DNA from: JAVBMV01 sp031552145
Lineage (GTDB): Bacteria > Myxococcota > Myxococcia > Myxococcales > UBA5297
DNA: 64,000 bases
Assembly: GCA_031552145.1 (NCBI GenBank)
Contig: JAVBMV010000004.1
Location: 178,389-242,388, forward strand
Direction of reading: 5' to 3'
In this document: piece by piece, positions 54,618-63,863 of the stretch
Layout of the letters: each line of letters starts with the position of its first letter
Numbering within the stretch: position 1 is the first letter of the stretch
Made by a program: the position numbers and the translations under genes
The notes under the pieces: model-generated
The model's input: the letters and a program-made list of their open reading frames with translations, nothing else
Told to the model about the DNA's origin: nothing
Database searches by the model: none

Positions 54618-55646
54618 TCACCCCTTGAGGTGCGCAGCGATCAGCGCCTCCGCCGCCACAGGATTGCGCTTGCACTCGAGAAGCGCATTGAGCATCAGCG
54701 GCGCCACGATGGTCGCGTCCGATTCGACCACGAACATCGGCGTCTCCTCGGTGAGCTTGTCCCAGGTGATCTTCTCGTTGGGGGTGGCGCCCGAGTAGGA
54801 GCCATACGAAGTGGTGGAGTCGCTGATCTGGCAGAAGTAGGCCCAGGGCTTCACCTCCTGACCCAGGTCGTACTTGATCGAGGGCACGACACAGATGGGG
54901 AAGTCGCCCGCGATGCCGCCGCCGATCTGGAAGAAGCCGACCCCTGCTCCCTGCGAGAGGTCGCGGTACTGATCGTAGAGCGCGCCCATGTACTCGATGC
55001 CTGACTTGACGATGCTGGCGTTGTAGTCGCCCGTCTTCACATAGGAGGCGAAGATATTGCCGAAGGTGGAGTCCTCGTGCCCCGGCACGACGATGGGCAG
55101 CTTCGCCCTCGCCGCGGCGAGCAGCCAGCAGGCCTCGGGATCGCCCTCGTACTGCGCGGGCGGGATCGCCTGGATCAGCTCGTAGAAGTACTCGTGCCAG
55201 AAACGGCGCTCCCCCTTCTCGGAGGCGCGCTTCCACATCGGGACGATGATCTTCTCGACGACGCGGAAGGCCTCGTCCTCGGGAATGGAGGTGTCGGTAA
55301 CGCGCCGCATCCTGGCATTGAGAATATCGGTGTCGTCGCGCTTGCTCAGGTAGCGGTAGTCGGGAAAGTCCTTGTAGCTGTGGTGCGCCACCAGCCTGAA
55401 GAGCGACTCTTCGAGGTTGGCGCCGGTGACCGAGAAGCCATGGATGAGCCCCTCGCGGATCGCGGGCGCGAGGCTCACACCCAGCTGCGCCGAGGACATC
55501 GCGCCGGCGACCGCCCAGAACATGCGCCCGCCGTTCGAGAGGTGGCGCCAGTAGGCGAGCGTCGCGTCGCGCAGCGCCCGCGAGTTGAAGTTCTTGTAGT
55601 TACAGAGGATGAAGTCGAGGACGGGGCAGTCGGCGTGGGTGGTCAT
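54618..55646 (-). CDS. deoxyhypusine-synthase-family protein
   Basis: 342 residues with DHS-family NAD-binding stretches (SVTGANLEESLFRLV, VPGHEDSTFGN, GGGIAGDFPICVVPSIKYDLG) and an active-site Lys in PNEKITWDKL. In eukaryotes DHS transfers aminobutyl from spermidine to eIF5A; bacteria lack eIF5A, and bacterial members make homospermidine or act on other amines. Substrate here is unknown. First gene of the unit with the DprE1- and DprE2-like genes, an unusual neighbourhood for polyamine metabolism. Confidence 0.88.
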   Translation of the reverse strand: MTTHADCPVLDFILCNYKNFNSRALRDATLAYWRHLSNGGRMFWAVAGAMSSAQLGVSLAPAIREGLIHGFSVTGANLEESLFRLVAHHSYKDFPDYRYLSKRDDTDILNARMRRVTDTSIPEDEAFRVVEKIIVPMWKRASEKGERRFWHEYFYELIQAIPPAQYEGDPEACWLLAAARAKLPIVVPGHEDSTFGNIFASYVKTGDYNASIVKSGIEYMGALYDQYRDLSQGAGVGFFQIGGGIAGDFPICVVPSIKYDLGQEVKPWAYFCQISDSTTSYGSYSGATPNEKITWDKLTEETPMFVVESDATIVAPLMLNALLECKRNPVAAEALIAAHLKG

Positions 55647-55709
55647 TGCAGATCTCCTGTCTGGTCGAGGCTCTCTAACACGACTGCCCCATCCCGTGTA
55701 CCCGCCGCT

Positions 55710-56576
55710 CTAGAAGAACTTCCCCAACCCGCCCTTCACTGCCTTCTTCGCGGCGTCGGAGGCATCCTTCTTCGCCTTCTCCTTGGCCTCTTTCTTCGCG
55801 GCCTCCTGGCTCTCCTTGGCCGCGTCGCCGGCGGCGGAGCCCAGGGCCTTACCCATGTCACCCATGCTGGGCATCTTGATCTCGGTGTAACCCTCGGGGA
55901 CCTGCACGGAGGAGGCGGGCACCTCGCGCTTGTCCAGCTTCACCAACTCCGTCGTGGCGATGGGCTCCTTCTCCTCCTTGGAGAACTGCCTCACGCGCAC
56001 GGGGAAGCCCTTCAGGCCAGCCTTCTGGAGCGCACGCTGAAGGTTGTCCACGGGCTTTCCCCCGCGGCTGGCCATGTCGAGGTCGAAGGCGGCGTCGAGC
56101 TTGGCGATGCAGTACTCGACATACCCCTCGTTCTCCTTCCCCTCCTCGCGGACGAGCGCCTTCTCGCACTTGAGGCCGGCCACCTTATCGCTGCCCTGTT
56201 TCTCGACGAAGTATTTCCGCTCGTCGGTCGGGGTCTGCTTCTCCATCTCCGTGGTGTCAAAGGACATGAAGCTCTTGCTTCCCTCGTCGACGACATAGAA
56301 GCGCTTGGGCTCCTTGGCGTTGACGATCATCACGGGCATGCCTTGCGCCTTTTCTCCCTTCGCCTCGTTTCCTTTGTCGTCCAAAGGAGTCATCTCGACG
56401 CGAACGCCAGCCTTGCAGACGTGGGTGCGGGTCAGGATCCGCATCTCCTTGCTCAGAGTCTTGGTCTCGAGCACCCCCTCGAACTGCTCGGCTCCCAGGG
56501 CAGGGCTGGCGGTGAAGAGAGCAAAGCCCGCGATGGACGCAGCAAACCAGGTTGCGATTGTTTCGATTTTTCTCAA
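55710..56576 (-). CDS. secreted DUF4412-like protein with Lys/Ala-rich C-terminus
   Basis: 288 residues from a TTG start at 56576, chosen because AAAGGAGG lies 6 bases upstream; the ATG at 56681 would add 35 unlikely residues and remove the ribosome site. Signal peptide (WFAASIAGFALFTASPALGA) then a beta-rich domain (FEGVLETKTLSKEMRILTRTHVCKAGVRVEM, VMIVNAKEPKRFYVVDEGSKSFMSFDT) resembling DUF4412 proteins, and an amphipathic KEAKEKAKKDASDAAKK tail of about 50 residues. Divergent from the MarR gene. Function unknown. Confidence 0.78.
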   Translation of the reverse strand: MRKIETIATWFAASIAGFALFTASPALGAEQFEGVLETKTLSKEMRILTRTHVCKAGVRVEMTPLDDKGNEAKGEKAQGMPVMIVNAKEPKRFYVVDEGSKSFMSFDTTEMEKQTPTDERKYFVEKQGSDKVAGLKCEKALVREEGKENEGYVEYCIAKLDAAFDLDMASRGGKPVDNLQRALQKAGLKGFPVRVRQFSKEEKEPIATTELVKLDKREVPASSVQVPEGYTEIKMPSMGDMGKALGSAAGDAAKESQEAAKKEAKEKAKKDASDAAKKAVKGGLGKFF

Positions 56577-56674
56577 GATGCGCCTCCTTTGAAGTGCGGC
56601 CGAGAGACTATGCGAGCCCACCTCCCCTGAAAAGGAGGCTGCTTCCTCGGTCAGGAGGCGTTTTGCTTTTCTAC

Positions 56675-56703
56675 TTGACACTTGTCCAACGTCGCATTAG
56701 TTT
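56675..56703 (+). promoter_or_regulatory. promoter of the marR-tolC-hlyD-RND operon with possible MarR operator
   Basis: TTGACA (56675-56680), 17-base spacer, TAGTTT (56698-56703), 30 bases before the MarR ATG. The -35 is perfect. TTGACA-CT-TGTCCAA (56675-56689) forms an imperfect inverted repeat over the -35 and could be the MarR binding site (autoregulation, inference). Confidence 0.5.
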
Positions 56704-56732
56704 CGCGCATCGAACTTTTAGCCAGGTGCGAA

Positions 56733-57248
56733 ATGTCAACTCATGCAACTACTCCAAACGTCGATACGCCTCAGAGCGCGCTCGCCGCTCTCTTCGAGCA
56801 GTTCGGCCCTCTCTTTCACTCGGTCTCCGAGAGCGACAACATGCTCGAGCTGATCAATGACTCCGGCTTGACGGTGCCACAGCTGATGACCTTGCGCTTG
56901 CTCCGCTGCACGAGCGCCAGCTCTGTAAGCGAGATTGCCTCCCGTACTCGCCTCTCCAAGCCAGCTACCAGCCACCTGGTGGATCGTCTGGTCGCATTGG
57001 AGTTGGTCGAACGCATCGAAGATCCCAACGACCGCAGGCAAAAGCAGATCTCGCTCAGCCCGAAGGCGCGCCAGCTCACCGATCAGCTGATGAGCGCGCA
57101 GCGCAAGAACATGGAGGCGCGCATTGCCCTCCTCTCGCCGACGCTCGTCGAACGATTGACGGCAGTCGTCAGCGAGGCAATCGCGGAGCTGCGAAAGCTG
57201 CCGAGCTCTATTACCTGCACCTCCTCGAAGGAAGCGGTGACTCTATGA
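56733..57248 (+). CDS. MarR-family transcriptional regulator
   Basis: 171 residues. Winged-helix core: LTVPQLMTLRLLRCTSASSVSEIASRTRLSKPATSHLVDRLVALELVERIEDPNDRRQKQISLSPKA, the wHTH with wing DPNDRR typical of MarR. The start ATG 56733 gives a normal N-terminus; the frame is open to 56682 with no ribosome site. It probably represses the efflux operon it heads. Its stop overlaps the TolC start (ATGA). Confidence 0.92.
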   Translation: MSTHATTPNVDTPQSALAALFEQFGPLFHSVSESDNMLELINDSGLTVPQLMTLRLLRCTSASSVSEIASRTRLSKPATSHLVDRLVALELVERIEDPNDRRQKQISLSPKARQLTDQLMSAQRKNMEARIALLSPTLVERLTAVVSEAIAELRKLPSSITCTSSKEAVTL

Positions 57249-58585
57249 AGAAGCTGATCTGGACCGCCGCCGTGCTCACTCTGCTGGTGGGGGTAGCCCC
57301 CTCTCTCGCCGTGGCCCAAGCCCCAGAGCGGCTCACGCTCGATGAGGCCATCGCGCGCGCACTCAAGCAGAACCCCTCCCTCACAGCCAGCGAAGAGACG
57401 CTCGCCGCCGCTGAAGCCCGCGCCGATCAGTCCTGGAGCGGATTCCTGCCGCAACTGCTCTTGAGCCTGAGCTACAGACGCACCACGCTCAACTCGCCGC
57501 CGCCGCCCTACATCGACACCGCTGCCCTCCCAGCCGGCTTTGGGGGCATCCTGGGACGCGAAGAATCGGATAGCTACAACAACTACTCGGCGGGCGTCAC
57601 CCTGAACCACACGCTCTGGGACTTCGGCCGCACCTGGGGCGGCATGAACGCGGCGAAGGAGCTGCGCGGCGCGGCGAAGAGCGATCTGGGCACCTCGCGC
57701 GCCCAGGTGACGCTCGGCACCACCATCGCCTACTACACCGTGCTGGCCACCGAAGAGACCGTGCGCGTCGCAGAGGAGACGATGCAGCAGATGGCGCAGC
57801 ACCTCGCGGTGGCCAAGGCACAGGCAGAAGCGGGCGTGCGCCAGCGGCTCGACGTGGTGCGCGCCGAGGCCGATCTCGAGAACGCCAAGCTCAACCTGGC
57901 GCGCGCCAAGAATGGTTTCGCCATCGCCAATGTCCAACTCGCCACTACCCTGGGGCTCTCCACGACCCCGGCCTTTACACTCGAGCGCCCATCCTCCACA
58001 CAATCTATCGACTCGAACGACCGCGAGGCGCTCGTGCAGGCGGCCTTCGGCGCCCGCCCCGAGCTGAAGGCGATACGAGCCAGGGAGCGCGCGAGCGGCC
58101 ATCTGGTGACCGCCGCTGACGCGGGCTTCTTTCCCGCCCTGGGACTCACGGCGGGTCTCAATTACGCGGGCTATGAGCTCGAGTCGAGCAAGCTGCCCTA
58201 CAACTGGTTTGCCGGCCTGACGCTCTCTTGGAATGCGCTGGCGCCGATACCCGTTTCTGCCGCCAGTAACGAAGCCGAGGCGAACGCGCGCGCGGCGGCG
58301 GCGAACAGGCGGAGCCTGGAGCTGGCCATCCGGGCGGAGGTCGAGTCGGCGGCCCTCTCGCTTGGCGAAGCGGAGGCGCGGCTCGCGCCCTCCGCGGCGT
58401 TGGTTGCCACCGCCGGCGAGACGCTGCGCCTGGCGGAGGGGCGCTACGGCGCGGGCGCGGGGACCATCGTCGAAGTGACCGACGCGCAGGCGCTCTACAC
58501 CCAGGCACGTCTGAGCGCGCTGCAGGCGGAATTCGATCTGGAAACGGCCAGGGCGCGCCTCTCCAAGGCGCTCGGCTCCTTCTAA
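57245..58585 (+). CDS. TolC-family outer-membrane efflux protein
   Basis: 446 residues. Signal peptide (residues 1-25, cleavage near AVAQA) and two OEP repeats, each with long amphipathic helices (LDEAIARALKQNPSLTASEETLAAAEARADQS; RLRLAEGRYGAGAGTIVEVTDAQALYTQARL). Forms the outer-membrane channel of the tripartite pump with the next two gene products. Translationally coupled to the MarR gene. Confidence 0.93.
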   Translation: MKKLIWTAAVLTLLVGVAPSLAVAQAPERLTLDEAIARALKQNPSLTASEETLAAAEARADQSWSGFLPQLLLSLSYRRTTLNSPPPPYIDTAALPAGFGGILGREESDSYNNYSAGVTLNHTLWDFGRTWGGMNAAKELRGAAKSDLGTSRAQVTLGTTIAYYTVLATEETVRVAEETMQQMAQHLAVAKAQAEAGVRQRLDVVRAEADLENAKLNLARAKNGFAIANVQLATTLGLSTTPAFTLERPSSTQSIDSNDREALVQAAFGARPELKAIRARERASGHLVTAADAGFFPALGLTAGLNYAGYELESSKLPYNWFAGLTLSWNALAPIPVSAASNEAEANARAAAANRRSLELAIRAEVESAALSLGEAEARLAPSAALVATAGETLRLAEGRYGAGAGTIVEVTDAQALYTQARLSALQAEFDLETARARLSKALGSF

Positions 58586-58622
58586 AGAAAACTGAACGCG
58601 TAATTCGAAAGTGAGAAAGCAG

Positions 58623-59702
58623 ATGAAGACGACGAGAAATATTGCTCTATCAAAGCAGACCCTGTTGTTGGCCACGCTGCCCTTCCTGGCGCTCGCGGCA
58701 GGATGCAAGGCCGGCGGCACCGCGAAAGCCCAGCCCGTGACGAAGGGCGCGGTCGCGACCATCATCTCGGCAAGCAAGGCCTCGCAGGAGTCGATCGCCC
58801 GCCACGTCGATGTGACTGGGACGCTCGCGGCGTGGGAAGAGGCGACCGTCTCGTTGGAGGCCGAAGGGCGCGTCATCGACGTGAAGGTCGATCTCGGCGA
58901 CAAGGTAAAGAAGGGCGCCGTGCTCGCGCGACTGAGCCCCGAGAACTACGTCTACCGCAGCGCCCAGGCCGAGGCGGAGCTCGCCGCGGCCGAGGCCGAC
59001 TTCAAGCGCGTGGAGACGCTCGTGAAGCAGGAGATGGCCTCGCAGCAGCAGCTCGACGAGTCGCGCCGAAGGCTCGGCCTCGCGCGCGCCTCCTCCGAGC
59101 TGGCCAAGAAGCAGGTGTCCGACGCGACGCTGCGCGCTCCCATCGAGGGCACCATCTCGCGGCGCATGGTCAACCTCGGCGAGTATGTGCGCGTCGGCAC
59201 GGCGGCCTTCGGCATCGTGACCACCAACCCACTCAAATTGCAGGTCGAGGTGCCCGAGCGCTTCATCGGCGATGTCGCCGTCGGCGATCTCGTCGAGGCC
59301 ACCTGTGACGCGCTGCCCAACACCATCCTTCAGGGCAAGGTCAGCAGAGTAGGCCCCGCGGTCGCCGCCAACAACCGCTCCTTCCCCGTCGAGGCGCGCT
59401 TCGATGTCGCCGGGCAGAGCGTCAAGCCGGGCACCTTTGCCCGCGCCACCATCATCTCCTCGAAGTCGGTCCCCTCGGTGCTCGTGCCCGAATCGGCCAT
59501 CACCACCTTCGCCGGTACGCCCCGCGTCTTCGTCGTCGAGGGCGGCAAGGTGAAGGAGCGCACCATTGAGCTCGCGGGCCGCCATCAGGGGCGCGCCCTC
59601 GTCGCCAGCGGCCTCGCCGAGGGTGAGGTGATCGCCTCCTCCAACGTCGGCTCCCTCGTCGATGGCGCCACTGTCTCCCTCCGCGAGGCCTCGGCCCTAT
59701 GA
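58623..59702 (+). CDS. RND efflux periplasmic adaptor (HlyD/MFP family), lipoprotein
   Basis: 359 residues from ATG 58623; a GTG four codons upstream (58611) is possible but less supported. Lipobox ALAAGC (Cys near residue 28). Barrel-sandwich (lipoyl) halves GRVIDVKVDLGDKVKKGAVLARLS and DATLRAPIEGTISRRMVNLGEYV flank a helical hairpin (residues about 95-165), then a beta-barrel and membrane-proximal domain. Links TolC and the RND pump. Stop overlaps the pump start. Confidence 0.93.
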   Translation: MKTTRNIALSKQTLLLATLPFLALAAGCKAGGTAKAQPVTKGAVATIISASKASQESIARHVDVTGTLAAWEEATVSLEAEGRVIDVKVDLGDKVKKGAVLARLSPENYVYRSAQAEAELAAAEADFKRVETLVKQEMASQQQLDESRRRLGLARASSELAKKQVSDATLRAPIEGTISRRMVNLGEYVRVGTAAFGIVTTNPLKLQVEVPERFIGDVAVGDLVEATCDALPNTILQGKVSRVGPAVAANNRSFPVEARFDVAGQSVKPGTFARATIISSKSVPSVLVPESAITTFAGTPRVFVVEGGKVKERTIELAGRHQGRALVASGLAEGEVIASSNVGSLVDGATVSLREASAL

Positions 59703-62700
59703 ACGCACTGACCATCTTCATTCGCCGTCCCGTCCTCGCGACGATGCTGACGGTGCTCTTCCTGGTGCTGGGACTCTTCAGCCTGCGCACTCTTGGCGTC
59801 GACCTGATGCCCAAGATGGAGATCCCAGTCGTCGTCGTCACCACCGTGCTACCCGGCGCCTCGCCCGAAGAGGTCGAGTCGCAGGTGACGAAACCCATCG
59901 AGGAGGCGGTCAACACCGTCTCGGGCGTCGACGAACTCTCCTCCTACAGCCGCGAAGGACTCTCGATCGTCGTCGTGAGATTCGTCCTGGAGCGCCCAGT
60001 CGAGGTCGCCGCCCAGGATGTCCGCGACAAGGTCGCCGTCGCGGTGCGCAACCTGCCCACGGGCACCCAGACGCCCGTCGTGGCGAAGATCGAATTCGAC
60101 TCCTTCCCCGTGCTCTCGCTCACCGTCTCGGGTGATCGCGACATGAAGGAGGTGAGCGAGGTCGCTCGCCTCAAGGTGAAGGAGGCACTCGAGAGCGTCA
60201 ACGGCGTGGGCCAGGTCAACATCCTCGGCTCGCGCACCCGCGCCATCAACGTCGTGCTCGATGTGGATCGGCTCAAGGCCTACGGCCTCTCGATCGCCCA
60301 GGTGAAGGGCGCGCTCATGGCGCAGAACATCGAGATCCCCTCCGGGCGCATCGATCGGGGTGAGCGCGAAGAGACGCTGCGAACCCTGGCGCGCATCGAG
60401 CGGGTGGAGGACTTCGCCCAGCTCGTCGTCGCGACGCGCAACGATCGACAGGTGACGCTCGGCGACATCGCGCGGATCGAAGACTCGGTCGAAGAGCCGC
60501 GCTCCCAGGCGCGCATTTGGGAGAAGGGTGATCCAGGCGACGGCTTTCAGGCTGTCTCGCTCGACATCATCAAGCAGTCGGGCACCAACACCGTCGAGGT
60601 GACGCGCGGCGTCAAGGCGCGCATCCAGGAGATCGAGCCGACCCTCCCCGCCGGATTCAAGATTGGCATCGTCTCCGACCAGTCGATCTTCATCGACAAG
60701 TCAATCGACGAGCTGATGCTCCACCTGGTCCTCGGCGGGCTTTTGGCGGCGCTCGCCGTGCTCGCCTTCATGCGCAACGTGCGCTCCACGCTCATCTCCG
60801 CCATCGCCATCCCCACTTCGCTCGTAGCCACCTTCGCGCTGATGAAGGCGCTTGGCTTCACGCTCAACAACATGACGCTGTTGGGGCTCACGCTCGCGGT
60901 CGGTATCGTCATCGACGACGCCATCGTCGTGCTCGAAAACATCTTCCGGCACATGGAGGAGTACGGAAAGAGCGCCTGGCAGGCCTCCATCGACGGCCTG
61001 AAGGAGATCGGCCTGGCCGTCATGGCGACCACCACCTCGCTGATGGTCATCTTCCTGCCCATCGCCTTCATGGAGGGGATGGCGGGGCGCTTCATGCACG
61101 AGTTCGGCATCACCGTCGCCTGCGCCATCGGCGTCTCGCTCGCCGTCTCCTTCACCCTCACCCCCATGCTCTCCGCGCGCTTGCTTCGGCTGAAGAAGCA
61201 CGATGCAAAGGGCGCGGGAGGCGGCGCTGGAGAGCAGCACGGCTGGCTCGAGCGCATCTACGGCAAGACCATCGAAGCGGCGCTGCGCCACAGGTGGGTC
61301 ACGGTGGTGGCCGCCATCGCCTGTCTCCTGGCCACCTTCCCGATCGTGAGCAAGCTGGGCAAGGACTTCATGCCCGTCGACGATCGCAGTGAGTTCCAGG
61401 TCTACTTGAGCCTGCCCGGAGGCACGAGCCTCTCGGCCGCGGACGAGCTCTTCCGCAAGGTCGAGCGCGATCTGCACAAGCTCGACGGGATTGAGAAGAC
61501 GCTGACGCAGATCGGCAGCTCGACCGCGGGTTCCGAGACGGTGACCACCGGGACGATCTACGTGGCGACGACCGACCTCAAGGATCGCTCCTGGACACAG
61601 ATCGACAAGATGCGGGAGGTGCGCACCCTGCTCGAGCGCTATCCCGAGATCCGCAGCTCGGTCAATCATATCGGCGGCGCCGGCGGCGGCTCGCGCCAGG
61701 TACAGTTCCAGCAGAACCTCGTCGGCTACGACATCGAGGAGCTGACGCGGATCTCCAACGAGGTGGCGGCGAAGCTGCGCCAAGTGCCGGGCTTCGTCGA
61801 CGTCGACACCTCGCTCGCCACGGTTCAGCCGGAGGTTCGCGTCAACCTCAACCGCGCCAAGGCGGCCGATCTGGGCGTCTCGGCTGCCGATGTCGCGACG
61901 ACGCTGAGGACCATGGTCGCGGGCGAGGAGGTCACGAAGTTCCGCGAGGGCATCGAGCAGTACGACGTCTGGCTCAGGCTCGACCAGGAGGATCGCGACG
62001 ACGCCGCGCTCATCGGCGTGCTGCCCATCGCCTCGAGCGCCGGCCTCATCCCGCTCAACCAGATCTCGAACCTCACCGAGGGGCAAGGACCCTCCGAGAT
62101 CCAGCGCTTCAACCGCAGCAGGACCGTCTCGATCTTCGCCAACCTGGAGGGGATCGACCTCGGCTCGGCGGGCGCCGCCTTCACCCAGGCGCTGAGCGAG
62201 GTGAAGATGTCGCCGGGCTACGGCATGGCCAATACGGGCCGCTCGAAGATGCTCACGGAGACGATGACCAACATGATCATGGCCTTCCTCCTGGCCTTCA
62301 TCTTCATGTACATCGTGCTCGCGGCGCAGTTCGAGAGCTTCCTGCACCCGGTGACGATCCTGCTCTCGCTCCCGCTCACCCTACCCTTCGCCATGCTCTC
62401 GCTCCTGCTGATGGGCGAGACGCTCAACGTCTACAGCCTGCTCGGCGTCTTCATGCTCTTCGGCATCGTGAAGAAGAACGGCATTCTACAGATCGACTAC
62501 ACCAACACGCTGCGCGAGAAGGGTCTGCCGCTCAACGAGTCGATCGTGAAGGCCAACATGGCTCGGTTGCGCCCCATCCTCATGACGACGCTGACGCTCA
62601 TCGCCGGCATGATCCCCATCGCGCTAGGCACCGGCCCCGGCGCCGCGACGCGCTCCTCGCTCGCCAAGGTGATCATCGGCGGACAGGCGCTCTCGCTCTT

Positions 62701-62842
62701 CATCACGCTGCTCATCGTCCCGGTCGCCTACAGCGGCTTCGAGGGATTGAAGCGCCGCCTCGGCTTCGGGGGAAGCGGGGGGGCGAAGGGGGAGTCCTCT
62801 CACTTGGAGAGCGCGGAGCGGCCAAAGCAGGTGGCTGGCTGA
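59699..62842 (+). CDS. RND-family efflux transporter (AcrB-like)
   Basis: 1047 residues, full length, twelve membrane helices with two large periplasmic loops. The proton-relay Asp pair is present in helix 4 (GIVIDDAIVVLENI), with the N-terminal FIRRPVLATMLTVLFLVLGLFSLRTLGVDLMPKM typical of the family. No metal-specific motif of HME pumps was looked for in detail, so the substrate is left open (drug, lipid or solvent class). Completes the tolC-hlyD-RND operon. Confidence 0.95.
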   Translation: MNALTIFIRRPVLATMLTVLFLVLGLFSLRTLGVDLMPKMEIPVVVVTTVLPGASPEEVESQVTKPIEEAVNTVSGVDELSSYSREGLSIVVVRFVLERPVEVAAQDVRDKVAVAVRNLPTGTQTPVVAKIEFDSFPVLSLTVSGDRDMKEVSEVARLKVKEALESVNGVGQVNILGSRTRAINVVLDVDRLKAYGLSIAQVKGALMAQNIEIPSGRIDRGEREETLRTLARIERVEDFAQLVVATRNDRQVTLGDIARIEDSVEEPRSQARIWEKGDPGDGFQAVSLDIIKQSGTNTVEVTRGVKARIQEIEPTLPAGFKIGIVSDQSIFIDKSIDELMLHLVLGGLLAALAVLAFMRNVRSTLISAIAIPTSLVATFALMKALGFTLNNMTLLGLTLAVGIVIDDAIVVLENIFRHMEEYGKSAWQASIDGLKEIGLAVMATTTSLMVIFLPIAFMEGMAGRFMHEFGITVACAIGVSLAVSFTLTPMLSARLLRLKKHDAKGAGGGAGEQHGWLERIYGKTIEAALRHRWVTVVAAIACLLATFPIVSKLGKDFMPVDDRSEFQVYLSLPGGTSLSAADELFRKVERDLHKLDGIEKTLTQIGSSTAGSETVTTGTIYVATTDLKDRSWTQIDKMREVRTLLERYPEIRSSVNHIGGAGGGSRQVQFQQNLVGYDIEELTRISNEVAAKLRQVPGFVDVDTSLATVQPEVRVNLNRAKAADLGVSAADVATTLRTMVAGEEVTKFREGIEQYDVWLRLDQEDRDDAALIGVLPIASSAGLIPLNQISNLTEGQGPSEIQRFNRSRTVSIFANLEGIDLGSAGAAFTQALSEVKMSPGYGMANTGRSKMLTETMTNMIMAFLLAFIFMYIVLAAQFESFLHPVTILLSLPLTLPFAMLSLLLMGETLNVYSLLGVFMLFGIVKKNGILQIDYTNTLREKGLPLNESIVKANMARLRPILMTTLTLIAGMIPIALGTGPGAATRSSLAKVIIGGQALSLFITLLIVPVAYSGFEGLKRRLGFGGSGGAKGESSHLESAERPKQVAG

Positions 62843-62876
62843 CAACCGACGGCTAAGGCCTAGTCCATCGAACGCG

Positions 62877-62909
62877 GGCCCCTTGGACGATCTCCGAGGG
62901 GCCTCTTTC
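62877..62909 (+). terminator. Rho-independent terminator after the RND pump gene
   Basis: Stem GGCCCCT / AGGGGCC (7 bp, 13-base loop) followed by TCTTTCGT, 35 bases after the stop of the pump gene. Ends the efflux operon. Confidence 0.7.
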
Positions 62910-63034
62910 GTCAATGGCCATTACTTCTTGGAGTTCTCTGCCCAGGATACCGGCTCACGCGCGATCTGACTCTCTTGGAGAGGTTCCCAATGTGAGAGTA
63001 TTGGGCAGGCTCACGGCAGGAGACGAAGGCGGCG

Positions 63035-63863
63035 ATGACCCACGGCACGGCCCACACACCCTCCAGTGACGAAGCGCGGCAGTCTCGGCCGAAGGTTGAC
63101 GACCCCTTCCAGAAGTCGGAGATGCTCGATCGTCTCACGCCGATGGGCGAATTCCGTTCGCCGGAGGACGAGAGCGCCTTCCAGATGGCGCGTTGGCCCC
63201 GAACGAAGCAGTACTTGAAGCTTCAGTGCGCCGTCGGCCTTGTCTTCGTACTCGGGTGGATCCCCTTCGATTACCAGGAGATGAGCCAGGGGCCGCTGAT
63301 GCACTGGATGCTCGCGGCGCGCGCCGTAGCCAGCCTGGCAATAGCCTGGACCTTCTGGGAGGCCTGCGCCCGCTACAGGCCGAGGGCGACCTTCTCCTGG
63401 AGCCTCTTCGCGACACAGCTGACGCTCTACGCACCCAGCTTCCTGCTCTACGTCTGTCGCATAGAGAAGCTGGGGCCAGCGGCGGCCAACGCCACCTTTC
63501 TCATCCTGCTGACGCTCTGCTTCTACACGATGTCGCCGACCCGGGTTCACCACATCGTCCTGGCCAGCCTCTTGGCGACCGCGACGCTCCAAACCCTCGA
63601 TCTGATGATGGTCTCTCCTTTTCATTCGCGCTCCAGCTGGTGGACCCTGGGAACCATGTTGCTGGTCAATTTATGTGGGCTTTGGTTCGCCCGCACCATG
63701 AACATGCGCGCGCGCGTCGATTACCTGCAGCAGCGAGCCCTCACCGAGGCGCGAACCCGCGCCGAGGAGGCCAGCCGTGCGAAGAGCCAGTTCCTCGCGA
63801 TGATGAGCCACGAGATCCGAACGCCGCTCCATGGCATCGTGATGGCCACCGAATCGGCGAAGC
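63035..63863 (+). CDS. membrane sensor histidine kinase (truncated by a foldback sequence)
   Basis: About 276 codons from ATG 63035 (AGGAGA 12 bases upstream). About six hydrophobic segments between residues 60 and 215 form a membrane sensor, then a short coiled coil and the HisKA H-box AKSQFLAMMSHEIRTPLHG. The codons continue open to the window edge, but the sequence after about 63863 is the reverse complement of the preceding H-box region, so the real kinase reads only this far; dimerisation remainder, HATPase and any receiver domain are missing. Starts 192 bases after the RND gene. Confidence 0.75.

Noticed and set aside
54618..55646. True hypusine modification of an eIF5A/EF-P-like partner
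   Set aside because: No eIF5A-like or EF-P gene is nearby, and bacterial DHS-family proteins usually act on polyamines.
62914..63034. Upstream ATG at 62914 as the start of the histidine kinase
   Set aside because: It is 121 bases before the ATG at 63035 and therefore out of frame with the kinase.
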